DNA of 41,650 nucleotides from contig JAFGLV010000029.1 in assembly GCA_016927855.1 (NCBI GenBank), positions 1 through 41,650 of the forward strand, written 5' to 3'. Below the pieces are notes generated by a model, which had not been told where the DNA came from, did no database searches, and saw nothing but the letters and a program-made list of their open reading frames with translations. How positions within the stretch are numbered: position 1 is the stretch's first letter; each line of letters starts with the position of its first letter. Below are positions 22,863-30,101 of this stretch, piece after piece. Origin of the DNA: Sedimentisphaerales bacterium. GTDB taxonomy: Bacteria > Planctomycetota > Phycisphaerae > Sedimentisphaerales > Anaerobacaceae. The position numbers were made by a program, and so were the translations under genes.

Positions 22863-22984
22863 AGACGCAACATTTTGCGTCTTCCGACGGGTGAAACAGC
22901 CGGTCGGGATGCCGCCAGCGCATTGCGGTTCGACGTGGCCGTAGCGAGATGCGAGGCGGGAGACGCAAGATATTGCGTCTCTAC
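22859..22984 (+). repeat. REP/BIME-like element, copy C
   Basis: This 126-bp copy directly overlaps the RAYT stop codon. The terminal sequences and stems match copies A and B; a few internal bases differ. The three copies are all in the same orientation. Confidence 0.9.
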
Positions 22985-23019
22985 AGGAACCTGACCAGGC
23001 TGCGGAAGCGAATGCGCCT

Positions 23020-23841
23020 CTAGGGTGACGCCCAGAACCGGCGCAGGTAGTCGATGCTTTCTTTCGCGATGGTTTCGGGATCGGGGTCGTATTTGAAGAC
23101 CTCCACCGACAGCCAGCCGTCGTAGCCGATGTCGGCCAGCACCGCGGCGATGGGCGCGTAGTCGACCTCGCCCATGCCGGGACCGTAGAGGTTCGGGTCG
23201 TTGACGTGGAAGTGGCCGATGTCCTTAGCCTTCACCGAGCGGATGATCTCGGCGACGGGTCTGCCCTCAGAACTCATCGCTTTGACGTCGAGATGGACTT
23301 TCAGGTTCGGATGGCCGATCTGGCGGACCATCCTCATGCCTTCCTCAACCGTGTTGATGAAGTTCGTCTCGACCGGCGACAGCGGCTCCAGGCAGATCGT
23401 CAGGCCCAGCGTACCTGCCTTATCGAGCACCGAACTGAGCAGGTCGGCCGCACGATGCCAGGCGCCGTCGGGTGTCTGGCCCTCGACGAGACTGCGCTGC
23501 TTAGGCGAGCCCAGCACGAGGACCTTGCCGCCCAGGTCGGCGCAAAGGTCGAGCAGGGCGGACAGGTAGTCCCGCGTCCGGCGCCACGTGGCTTCATCGG
23601 GCGTGGTCATGTGCAGACCCTGCGGCCCGGCGAACAGCCAGTGCAGGCCGGCGCAGGCGAGCCCCTCGCCCTCAATGGCCTGGCGAGCCTCGCGCCTTTG
23701 GGCCGGGGTCACTTCGATAGCGGAAGGCGCCAGCGTGAACGGAGCGACTTCGATCCCGTGGTAGCCAAGCCGGCGCGTGACCGAGCAGACCTCAGCGAGG
23801 CGCCAACCCTCGAACATCTCATTGCACAATGCGAATCGCAT
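23020..23841 (-). CDS. Sugar phosphate isomerase/epimerase (xylose isomerase-like TIM barrel)
   Basis: This 273-aa TIM-barrel enzyme of the AP-endonuclease-2/xylose isomerase-like superfamily has typical barrel strands: RFALCNEMFEGW, GYHGIEVAPF, LACAGLHWLF, LGGKVLVLGSP, LGLTICLEPLSPVETNF (metal-binding Glu), VHLDVKAM, IGHFHVNDPNLYGPGMGEVDY and YDGWLSVEVF. These enzymes isomerise keto sugars or inositol derivatives using a divalent metal. It starts at ATG 23841 (the frame continues but the conserved strand begins here); a strong ribosome binding site is not visible. It is the last gene of the minus-strand operon begun at 27319, together with the Tat-exported dehydrogenase and the fusion enzyme. 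Unlike those two it has no signal peptide. The exact substrate is unknown. Confidence 0.88.
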   Translation of the reverse strand: MRFALCNEMFEGWRLAEVCSVTRRLGYHGIEVAPFTLAPSAIEVTPAQRREARQAIEGEGLACAGLHWLFAGPQGLHMTTPDEATWRRTRDYLSALLDLCADLGGKVLVLGSPKQRSLVEGQTPDGAWHRAADLLSSVLDKAGTLGLTICLEPLSPVETNFINTVEEGMRMVRQIGHPNLKVHLDVKAMSSEGRPVAEIIRSVKAKDIGHFHVNDPNLYGPGMGEVDYAPIAAVLADIGYDGWLSVEVFKYDPDPETIAKESIDYLRRFWASP

Positions 23842-23875
23842 GGGTTTTCGTTGGGGGAAAGGACGGAAACGACAC

Positions 23876-23937
23876 AAAGGACCTAAGGGACAGCGCCCCA
23901 AAATGCTCTTCGCAAGGTGCGTCCCTTAGGTCTCTTT
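23876..23937 (-). terminator. Inverted repeat between operon genes
   Basis: AAAGGACCTAAGGGAC (23876-23891) is complementary to 23921-23937 with one extra base, leaving a 29-nt loop. It lies between the end of the Gfo/Idh gene (23986) and the start of the isomerase gene (23841) on the minus strand. It could act as a processing or attenuation site. It has no T-tract, so it is probably not a simple terminator. Confidence 0.45.
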
Positions 23938-23985
23938 CGTCCTTGACGTCATTTTCGACGGATTGCCGGCGCCCTCAGGGCTGCG

Positions 23986-25449
23986 TCAAACGTTTTCCGG
24001 TACCACGAACGGCTCGCGGTAGTTGCGCTTGAGGTACATGTTGGCCAGTCCGCTGTGCTCGCCGACGTACACCTCCTTCTCCGGGTCCATCGTCAGCGTG
24101 GGACCCAGGGTGATCGGCTCGGCTTCGAGGTCGATCTCGTTGGCCTCCAGGTGCTGGAGCATGCTGTCGAACGAGGCCGCGAGTTCCGGATAGTCACTGA
24201 TGGCACTCTTGATTTCGTCGGGCCCCATGGTCTTGCCCAGGCGGTATGAGGTGTTTCCCATGTGACAGAGGGCGCTGGAGAGGTGGCCTTTCTCGATATC
24301 GGCGTGGAGCTCCTCGACCTTGCGGCTGCGGACGGCGTCGATGAAATTCTGGTGATGGTTGCCGCCGCTGCCGATGAACTGCTGGAGCCGGTTACCGTCG
24401 GCGTCGTAAATCCAGCCTCCGCCTTCGCCCGCGGCGAAATAGCCGCTTTCGCATTGCACGACGACACCGATACGCGTGCCGCGGTAATTGTCCATGCTCC
24501 GATCGCCTTTCTTGCGTGGCAGACCTCGGACTTCAAAGATCAGCGGAGCAGGCTTGTAGTCGAGGTAGACGATCTGGGTATTGGCGGTCTCGCCCGCGTC
24601 GTGGACGCCGAAACGCCCACCGATACTGATGACGCGCGGCGCCAGCTTCGGATCGCCCAAGGCCCAGCGGCTCTCGTCCATCTCGTGGATGCCCTGGTTG
24701 CCGAGGTCGCCGCAGCCGGTGTTCCAGACCCAATGCCACTTGTAGTGCAGTTCCTCCCGCCGCAATGGCTCCATGTCGGCCGGACCGCACCAGAGGTTGT
24801 AGTCGATGGTCTCCGGCAGGGGATTCGGCCCATTGGTCCCATTCACGATGCCGTTGCCGGAAAACCGAGGCTTGTAACAGAAGCCACGCACCCATTTGAT
24901 CGCGCCGATATGGCCCTCGTTGATGTAGTCGTAAGCGCCGATATAAGCCTCCGACGAACGCCTTTGCGTGCCGGTCTGGACGATGCGGCTGTACTTCCGC
25001 GCCGCCTCGACCATTTTGCGTCCCTCCCATACGTTGTGCGAGACCGGCTTCTCGATATACACGTCCTTGCCGGCCTGGCAGGCCCAGATTGTCACGAGCG
25101 AATGCCAATGATTGGGCGTCGCTGACGTGATCGCGTCGATCTCCTTATCCTCCAGCAGATCGCGGACGTCGACGTACGTCTTGAGCTTGACTCCTTCGTT
25201 CCGTTCCTCGAATTCTCTCGCCCTGCGCTCCAGGTGGCTCTTGTCGGCGTCACAGATGGCCACGAGCCGAGCGCCTTGGCAGCGGCTGAAGTAGTTCATG
25301 TGGCCGCCGCCCTGGCCGCCGACGCCTACGACGGCGACGCGGATGTCGTCGTTGGCGCCCTGGGCGCGTAAAAACGGCGCCGCCAGCGCCAGCCCGGCGC
25401 CGGCCGCCACTGAGCTTTTGATGAAATCACGACGCGTCAGACTGCTCAT
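23986..25449 (-). CDS. Tat-exported Gfo/Idh/MocA family oxidoreductase
   Basis: This 487-aa protein has an N-terminal twin-arginine signal (SLTRRDFIKSS, then an Ala-rich helix). It is followed by the NAD(P)-binding Rossmann fold (VAVVGVGGQGGGHMNYF, about 34-50), the substrate-side EKP motif (DVYIEKPVSHNVWEGR) and the Gfo/Idh C-terminal domain (RFSGNGIVNG, GIHEMDESRWALG). These enzymes oxidise or epimerise sugars and sugar alcohols such as inositol; the bound cofactor may stay with the protein on export. AAAGGAACGG precedes the ATG. It is 73 bp downstream of the fusion gene's stop. Large families of these exported dehydrogenases are typical of planctomycetes that degrade polysaccharides. The exact substrate is not known. 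Confidence 0.9.
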   Translation of the reverse strand: MSSLTRRDFIKSSVAAGAGLALAAPFLRAQGANDDIRVAVVGVGGQGGGHMNYFSRCQGARLVAICDADKSHLERRAREFEERNEGVKLKTYVDVRDLLEDKEIDAITSATPNHWHSLVTIWACQAGKDVYIEKPVSHNVWEGRKMVEAARKYSRIVQTGTQRRSSEAYIGAYDYINEGHIGAIKWVRGFCYKPRFSGNGIVNGTNGPNPLPETIDYNLWCGPADMEPLRREELHYKWHWVWNTGCGDLGNQGIHEMDESRWALGDPKLAPRVISIGGRFGVHDAGETANTQIVYLDYKPAPLIFEVRGLPRKKGDRSMDNYRGTRIGVVVQCESGYFAAGEGGGWIYDADGNRLQQFIGSGGNHHQNFIDAVRSRKVEELHADIEKGHLSSALCHMGNTSYRLGKTMGPDEIKSAISDYPELAASFDSMLQHLEANEIDLEAEPITLGPTLTMDPEKEVYVGEHSGLANMYLKRNYREPFVVPENV

Positions 25450-25522
25450 GACCGTTCCTTTCTCTCAAACACCGTGGTTGAGCCCTGTGCGGGACGACGG
25501 GAGGTCGTGTCACGCCCGGCTG

Positions 25523-27319
25523 CTACTGCCCACTCGCATATTGAGCGTAGTGCTCGGCGACCTTGCCGTCCGTCTCGTTACCCCTGTGGAAGTAGAAGCG
25601 CCATTTGAACGTGACGCTCTCGCCGGCGGGGACGACCAGGTCGCCAACCCCGGCCGGCTTTCTCTCGAAATCGTGCTGTCCGAACGAATTGGCTGCAAAC
25701 AACCCGTAATCCCGCACGTGCCACCACGTAGGATGACGCAGGTTGTCTGGATGGTCGAAGATCGCGACACCGACGATCTCGCCGCTGTCACCCACCGGTC
25801 CGTAGTAGTCGCACCAAGCGGCGCGCTTGCCCCAAGTGTTCCCGTCTCGGATACCTTCGCTGTTGACGATATGTCCCTGGCCGACCTCGCCTTCGAGCCG
25901 CATCGTCTCCGCGACGCGAATGGCCATCGAACCTTCCTTCGTATCGCCGAAGGTCACTGGGCCGTGCGAGGCGTGAATGGTGACCTCGAAGTCCAGCATC
26001 GGTCCATCCGGCGTGCTGTGGAACCGGTGCGTGCGCGTGTCGGTGCAGACGATCTTGCCGTCGGGCGCGACCCAGTTGTTCTGCGACGCGATCACACCTT
26101 CGGTTGGTCCCGATTCGAGCTGGAGGAACTTGTCGTGTACCACCTTGCCGTTACGGTTGCCGTCGGTCCAGAAGTCGATGCCGTTGACAGCGCCGTGCGT
26201 GAACCAGAGCGACTTGTGGTGCGGATGGTCACGCTCTTCGTGCGGTGCCTCCGCCATTGGCCAGTGCCGGATGACCGGCGCGCCGGTCGGCCCGATCACC
26301 GGGTAAAAATAAGGACGCGGAACATCCGTGAAGCAATACTCGGTAAACAGCTTGCCATCGATCTCGACGGTCACCTTCTTGTCGCGCTCAGTGACAACGA
26401 CGCCTGCCCGCCTCTTCTGGCCTGCGCTCTCGCGCGCCTGCGCGGTCATCTTCTCCCAAACCTGCCTCTGCCCGATCATCGCGGCGACCAAGTCGTTAGG
26501 CGCGGTGCGCGCCTCCAGCAGGACCCAGCCGTCGTAATCGGTCGTGACCAGCAGGTTGATCAGCTCCTGGTACGGATAGTCACCCAGGTTCAGCTCGCGC
26601 ACGTGAACGGTCCGACCGAAGAAGCGTCGTACCAGGTTGAAGTTGTAGTCCAGCCCCTCACCCTGGGTGTCCTGCGGGTTGGAGTTCCAGCAGACGCGCA
26701 CGTTGGGCTGCTCGACGACGTCCATGATGGCCTTGATCACCGGCAACTGCGAGCAGCCGCCGTGCACTTCCAGGCGGATCTCCTGTCCGTAGTCGGCCGC
26801 GAAGAGCCCGACCTCGTTGAGCGATCTGCCGATCTGCTGAATCGTTCTCTCGTAGGAGATGCCGGTCGGCAGATCGTTCGGTTTGACCTTCACGCCGGAG
26901 CCGCCGCAGTCGGCGGAAAGCTTGACGTAGGCCTTGGCGCCCTCGATGTCTCGCTCCAGCCGGTCCCGCTCGATGTAGTGGAAGGCGAAATTGGTTCCCA
27001 GGCCCACCAGTGTCACAGGGCTGTCGGCAAAGCGCTGCCTTACGGCGGCGCGCTCGGCGGTACTTAGGCTGGCCTCGACGCCGTGACGGTGCTGGGTCCG
27101 CAATTCCACGCCCAGCAGGCCCGAGACGGTGCAGTTGGCAATCAGCGTCGGCAGGTCCCAATGCTGCCCCCACAGGTAGGTGACCAGTCCGAATCGCATC
27201 TTCGGAGTGGCTCCGCCTGCCTGCGCCCAGACGCGTTCGAATGGTCCGGCCGCGAGCCCGGCGCCTAGTATCATCGAACTCTTGAGAAACTCACGGCGGG
27301 TGCTCAACACTCTGCTCAT
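25523..27319 (-). CDS. Tat-exported fusion of sugar isomerase-like TIM barrel and PmoA-like (DUF6807) domain
   Basis: This is a 598-aa two-domain protein. A Tat-type signal (LSTRREFLKSS, then MILGAGLAAG) is followed by a xylose-isomerase-like TIM barrel (about 38-305: RFGLVTYLWGQHWD, GLLGVELRTQHRHGVE, IRLEVHGG, VRVCWNSNP, TVHVRELNL, DGWVLLEARTA). The C-terminal half (about 310-598) is a beta-sandwich of the PmoA-like/DUF6807 family (FTEYCFTDVPRPYFYPVIGP, RDHPHHKSLWFTHGAVNG, FERKPAGVG). DUF6807 domains are usually separate secreted proteins beside Gfo/Idh genes, so the fusion is notable. ATG 27319 follows AGAGG 8 nt upstream. It heads the operon with the promoter at 27412-27439. The catalytic function of DUF6807 is unknown to me. 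Confidence 0.85.
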   Translation of the reverse strand: MSRVLSTRREFLKSSMILGAGLAAGPFERVWAQAGGATPKMRFGLVTYLWGQHWDLPTLIANCTVSGLLGVELRTQHRHGVEASLSTAERAAVRQRFADSPVTLVGLGTNFAFHYIERDRLERDIEGAKAYVKLSADCGGSGVKVKPNDLPTGISYERTIQQIGRSLNEVGLFAADYGQEIRLEVHGGCSQLPVIKAIMDVVEQPNVRVCWNSNPQDTQGEGLDYNFNLVRRFFGRTVHVRELNLGDYPYQELINLLVTTDYDGWVLLEARTAPNDLVAAMIGQRQVWEKMTAQARESAGQKRRAGVVVTERDKKVTVEIDGKLFTEYCFTDVPRPYFYPVIGPTGAPVIRHWPMAEAPHEERDHPHHKSLWFTHGAVNGIDFWTDGNRNGKVVHDKFLQLESGPTEGVIASQNNWVAPDGKIVCTDTRTHRFHSTPDGPMLDFEVTIHASHGPVTFGDTKEGSMAIRVAETMRLEGEVGQGHIVNSEGIRDGNTWGKRAAWCDYYGPVGDSGEIVGVAIFDHPDNLRHPTWWHVRDYGLFAANSFGQHDFERKPAGVGDLVVPAGESVTFKWRFYFHRGNETDGKVAEHYAQYASGQ

Positions 27320-27411
27320 GCTTGGCCTCTGTGAAAAGACAGGATGACTGCGGGACGACACCCGCGCGGGTAATGCACCCGTCCTCGATGAACATCTATC
27401 GGCATGAACGC

Positions 27412-27439
27412 ATTATGCACGACCGGCAATCCCTGTCAA
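27412..27439 (-). promoter_or_regulatory. Sigma70-type promoter for the sugar operon
   Basis: On the minus strand TTGACA (27439-27434), a 16-bp spacer and CATAAT (27417-27412) form a near-consensus promoter. Transcription would begin near 27405, about 85 nt before the ATG at 27319. It drives the fusion enzyme, the Gfo/Idh oxidoreductase and the isomerase. Confidence 0.65.
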
Positions 27440-27557
27440 ACCAATTCCAGGCACGCCCGAAGGACGAACCCCGAGTCGGCTCTATTGCAGGTTTCGCCTG
27501 CGCAAAGGAAAGCCGTGATGAGAAAGACCGGTCTGCCAGGCTTGATGGCCGAGCCGC

Positions 27558-27740
27558 CTAGCGGGCTTCTTTGAATGTCTCCTGGCCTGACCCACAGATC
27601 GGACAGACCTGCGGCGGCTGGCCCATGATCGTGTTGCCACAGACGCCGCAGACGTAGATATCCTTCTCCGGCCGGTCCTCGGGTTCAGCCCTCTCCCACG
27701 TTTCGATGAACGGACTGTCTTCCAACTTCTCCACCTCCAA
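27558..27740 (-). pseudogene. Rubredoxin-like fragment, probably a broken rubrerythrin-type gene
   Basis: The last about 35 residues (YVCGVCGNTIMGQPPQVCPI and onward, ending CGSGQETFKEAR) match the iron-binding rubredoxin domain at the end of rubrerythrins, with both Cys-x2-Cys knuckles intact. The 25 residues before them (about LEVEKLEDSPFIETWERAEPEDRPEKDI) are not the four-helix ferritin-like domain of a rubrerythrin. No ATG or ribosome binding site precedes the domain. TTG at 27740 and GTG at 27734 are the only nearby candidates. Upstream on this strand the frame runs only into antisense of the hemerythrin gene. I read it as a 5'-truncated remnant, or a very small rubredoxin with an unusual start; a frameshift upstream is possible. 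It is divergent from the hemerythrin-domain gene (244-bp gap). Confidence 0.5.
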
Positions 27741-27983
27741 CGAGCAGCCGAACCAATTTTGCCTTGCAGCAGACCACGCGCCCTCTCGAGCGAGGGCACC
27801 GCCAGTATGCGGAGCCAGGCTGTCTCCGGTTCGCCAAATCCGGGAAAGATCGTGCCCCCGGGGCGCCGCCGCGTCCTCGCGGGCTATCGGAACGCGTTTC
27901 CGACGAACCGGTACGTCTGCTGGCCCGTAAAGGCTGCGTGTGTATGGAAATCGCCGCCGTTGAGCCGTGCTGGAGGTCCTGAG

Positions 27984-28535
27984 ATGAAGCCGATTGGTCC
28001 GCTGATGGTCGAACATCGACTGATTGAACGCATGCTCGTCGTCCTGGAACAGGGCCTTGACGCCATGCGCGACACCGACCGCGCCGACACCGACCTGATC
28101 GCTATTGGCGTGGACTTCTTCCGCACCTACGCCGACCGGACACACCATGGCAAGGAGGAGGACATTCTGTTCAAGGCACTGGTCGATAAGCCGTTGACCG
28201 GCGAGCAGCGCCAGACGATGCGCCGGCTGATGCACGAGCACGTCTGGGCCCGTCAGGCGGTAGGCAAGCTCGCCTCTGCCAACGACCGCTACCGGACCGG
28301 CGACGCCGCCGCCCTTCAGACGATCCTCTACGAGCTCGGCAAGCTCATTGAGTTCTATCCCCAGCACATCGAGACCGAGGACCGCCGCTTCTTCCTCCCC
28401 GTCATGGACTATTTCACCGCCACGGAGCAGCAGGCCATGCTCGCCCAATTCCAGCAGTTCGACGCCCAACAGATCCACGACAAATACGCCGCCCTCGTGG
28501 AGCAAGCCGAAGCCAGCCGCCGGGCCGAACACTAA
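27984..28535 (+). CDS. Hemerythrin-domain protein
   Basis: This is a 183-aa all-helical protein of the hemerythrin/HHE family, with candidate di-iron ligands H11, H54/H55, E58, H84/H86, H128 and E132 in the spacing expected for the fold (the HxxxE pattern in HHGKEED and HIETED). Hemerythrins bind oxygen, nitric oxide or iron and are used for oxygen sensing or protection in microaerobic and anaerobic bacteria. GGAGGT lies 6 nt before the ATG. The rubredoxin-like fragment lies on the other strand. The stop codon TAA (28533-28535) shares its last base with the MITE-like repeat copy 2, so an insertion there may have fixed the C-terminus. Confidence 0.88.
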   Translation: MKPIGPLMVEHRLIERMLVVLEQGLDAMRDTDRADTDLIAIGVDFFRTYADRTHHGKEEDILFKALVDKPLTGEQRQTMRRLMHEHVWARQAVGKLASANDRYRTGDAAALQTILYELGKLIEFYPQHIETEDRRFFLPVMDYFTATEQQAMLAQFQQFDAQQIHDKYAALVEQAEASRRAEH

Positions 28536-28656
28536 GAACCTCTAACAGGATGATCTGTCGCGCTACGCGCGTCGTAAGGGCAACCCCCTGTGGTTGCCCT
28601 GGGCAGGCACGGGGGCCTGCCCCTACCCGTCCACCGGTCATTCTGTTAGGCGCTCT
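28535..28656 (-). repeat. 122-bp MITE-like repeat, copy 2
   Basis: This is the reverse-oriented partner of 12813-12934, exactly 122 bp, with the same terminal inverted repeats (AGAACCTCTAAC at the left, and GTTAGGCGCTCT at the right, ending at 28656). It starts at the last base of the hemerythrin stop codon. The flanking bases (TA before the left end, AAG after the right) do not show a clear target duplication. Confidence 0.85.
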
Positions 28657-28995
28657 AAGCTGCTTTGGTCCAGGCGGTCACGCCGCTTGGGGCGGCGGCC
28701 TCCGAAAAGATACGGTCTTCTGAGAACGCGCTTTACAGCCAACCCACCGGTTCGTACGATACTAAAACAACTATAAGACGGACCGAAGAATTGAATGGAC
28801 GGTCGAGCACCGGTCGAGCTCCATGGGTTGCGACCTTGCAGGGACCGGTGGGATGGGCAGGCTCGTAGGCCACGTCATGCGATGGTTGCCCCGAGCTGGT
28901 CGAGGCAGCGCAGGACCGGAAAGGACCGATGCGCTGACCCCAGCCAAACCGGCCGGGTCGTGCGGACCGTCGAGGCAATGCAGACAAGGAGATGA
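28657..28995 (+). other. 339-bp intergenic region, possible leader RNA
   Basis: No gene is visible here. A -10-like TATAAG is present (about 28772-28777) but the -35 is poor. Further on there are several short GC-rich complementary stretches (ACCGGTCGAGC/CGACCGGT types, GGACCGGAAAGGACC). They could fold into a structured leader for the DUF362 gene at 28996, but match no riboswitch I know. The ribosome binding site AAGGAG is at 28986-28991. Confidence 0.4.
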
Positions 28996-30075
28996 ATGGG
29001 TTCGAAGGTGTACTTCATCAAGGCGTCAGTCGCTGAGGGCGAGCGGGTGCTCTCGGAGAAAGCGCGGAGGCTGTTTCACGCAGGTGCGTTCGGCTCGTGC
29101 TTCAAGCCAGGGGATTTCACCGCGGTGAAGGTCCACGTCGGCGAGGAGACGAACAACACCTATATCACTGCACCTTGTTTCAAGGGGTTGGTCGAGGAAC
29201 TCCAGGCCCTGCGGACCAAGCCGTTCATCACCGATACCAGCACGCTCTACACCGGCCGGCGGCACAACGCGATCGACCACACGACCCTGGCGATCGAGCG
29301 CGGTTTCAGCGTCGAGGGGCTGGGCGTGCCCTTCATCGCGTCCGACGGTCTGTTCGGAACCGCCGAGACGCCGGTACGAATCGCCGGTGAGCTGGATCAG
29401 GAGGTGATGATCGCGGCCGACATCGTCCGTTGCCAGTCGATTCTCTCGGTGGCCCACTTCACCGGTCACGTGGCCACCTGCGCCGGCGCGACGCTCAAGA
29501 CGCTGGGCATGGGTTGTGCCAGCCGCAAAGGCAAAATGCGCCAGCATTCGGCGCTCAAGCCCCACGTCAAGAGAGGCGTGTGCACCCGTTGTGGTGAGTG
29601 TCACCGCCACTGTCCCGCCGATGCCATTACGCTCGACGAGGTCATGGCCCATATCGACCAGGACCAGTGCATCGGCTGCGCCGAATGCGTCGCGGTCTGC
29701 CGGTTCGGCGCCGTCATCTACGACTGGCAGCAGGAGAACGCCATCCTGGGCAAGAGTGTGGCCGAGCACGCCCTCGGGGCGCTGCAGGGCAAGGACGGGC
29801 GGGCGGCCTTTTTCAATTTCGTTGTCTCGGTAACGAAGGATTGTGATTGCTTTGCCCGGGCGAACATGCGTAAGATCGTGGACGATATCGGGATCCTGGC
29901 GTCGAGGGATCCAGTGGCGATCGACCAAGCCGCCATCGACCTAGTAGAGGCGCGGGCCGGCAAACCGTTGCCTAAGTTGATTGGCAACCGGAGGCTCAAC
30001 TGGCATTATCAGATCGAGCACGCCGTGAAGATCGGGCTCGGCAGTGCGGAATACGAGTTGGTGGAAATTGAATAG
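28996..30075 (+). CDS. DUF362 protein with two [4Fe-4S] ferredoxin motifs
   Basis: This 359-aa protein combines the DUF362 domain (about 1-190 and 245-359: VHVGEETNNTYITAPCFKGL, THFTGH-like AHFTGHVATCAGA, CASRKGKMRQHS) with a dicluster ferredoxin insertion. Motif one is CTRCGECHRHCP (from C196) and motif two is CIGCAECVAVCR (from C225). DUF362 proteins are frequent in anaerobes and probably act in electron transfer, but their reaction is not known. AAGGAG lies 4 nt before the ATG at 28996. Only 26 bp separate it from the LexA-like repressor gene, so the two are likely co-transcribed. A link between cellular redox state and the repressor is possible (inference). Length is normal for the family. 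Confidence 0.88.
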   Translation: MGSKVYFIKASVAEGERVLSEKARRLFHAGAFGSCFKPGDFTAVKVHVGEETNNTYITAPCFKGLVEELQALRTKPFITDTSTLYTGRRHNAIDHTTLAIERGFSVEGLGVPFIASDGLFGTAETPVRIAGELDQEVMIAADIVRCQSILSVAHFTGHVATCAGATLKTLGMGCASRKGKMRQHSALKPHVKRGVCTRCGECHRHCPADAITLDEVMAHIDQDQCIGCAECVAVCRFGAVIYDWQQENAILGKSVAEHALGALQGKDGRAAFFNFVVSVTKDCDCFARANMRKIVDDIGILASRDPVAIDQAAIDLVEARAGKPLPKLIGNRRLNWHYQIEHAVKIGLGSAEYELVEIE

Positions 30076-30101
30076 GCCGTTCGGCCGGATGCGAGGATGC
30101 T

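Noticed and set aside
21960..22984. CRISPR array, suggested by repeated 24-bp units.
   Set aside because: The units are inverted pairs at the ends of three long elements, not regularly spaced direct repeats with spacers; no cas genes are present.
25298..27067. 589-codon + strand open frame antisense to the sugar operon.
   Set aside because: The opposite strand encodes clear conserved enzymes; this frame is a shadow caused by high GC.
28900..28960. GGACCGGAAAGGACC piece resembling the SRP RNA tip.
   Set aside because: The conserved asymmetric loop (AGCAGC) and the flanking helix of domain IV are not present.
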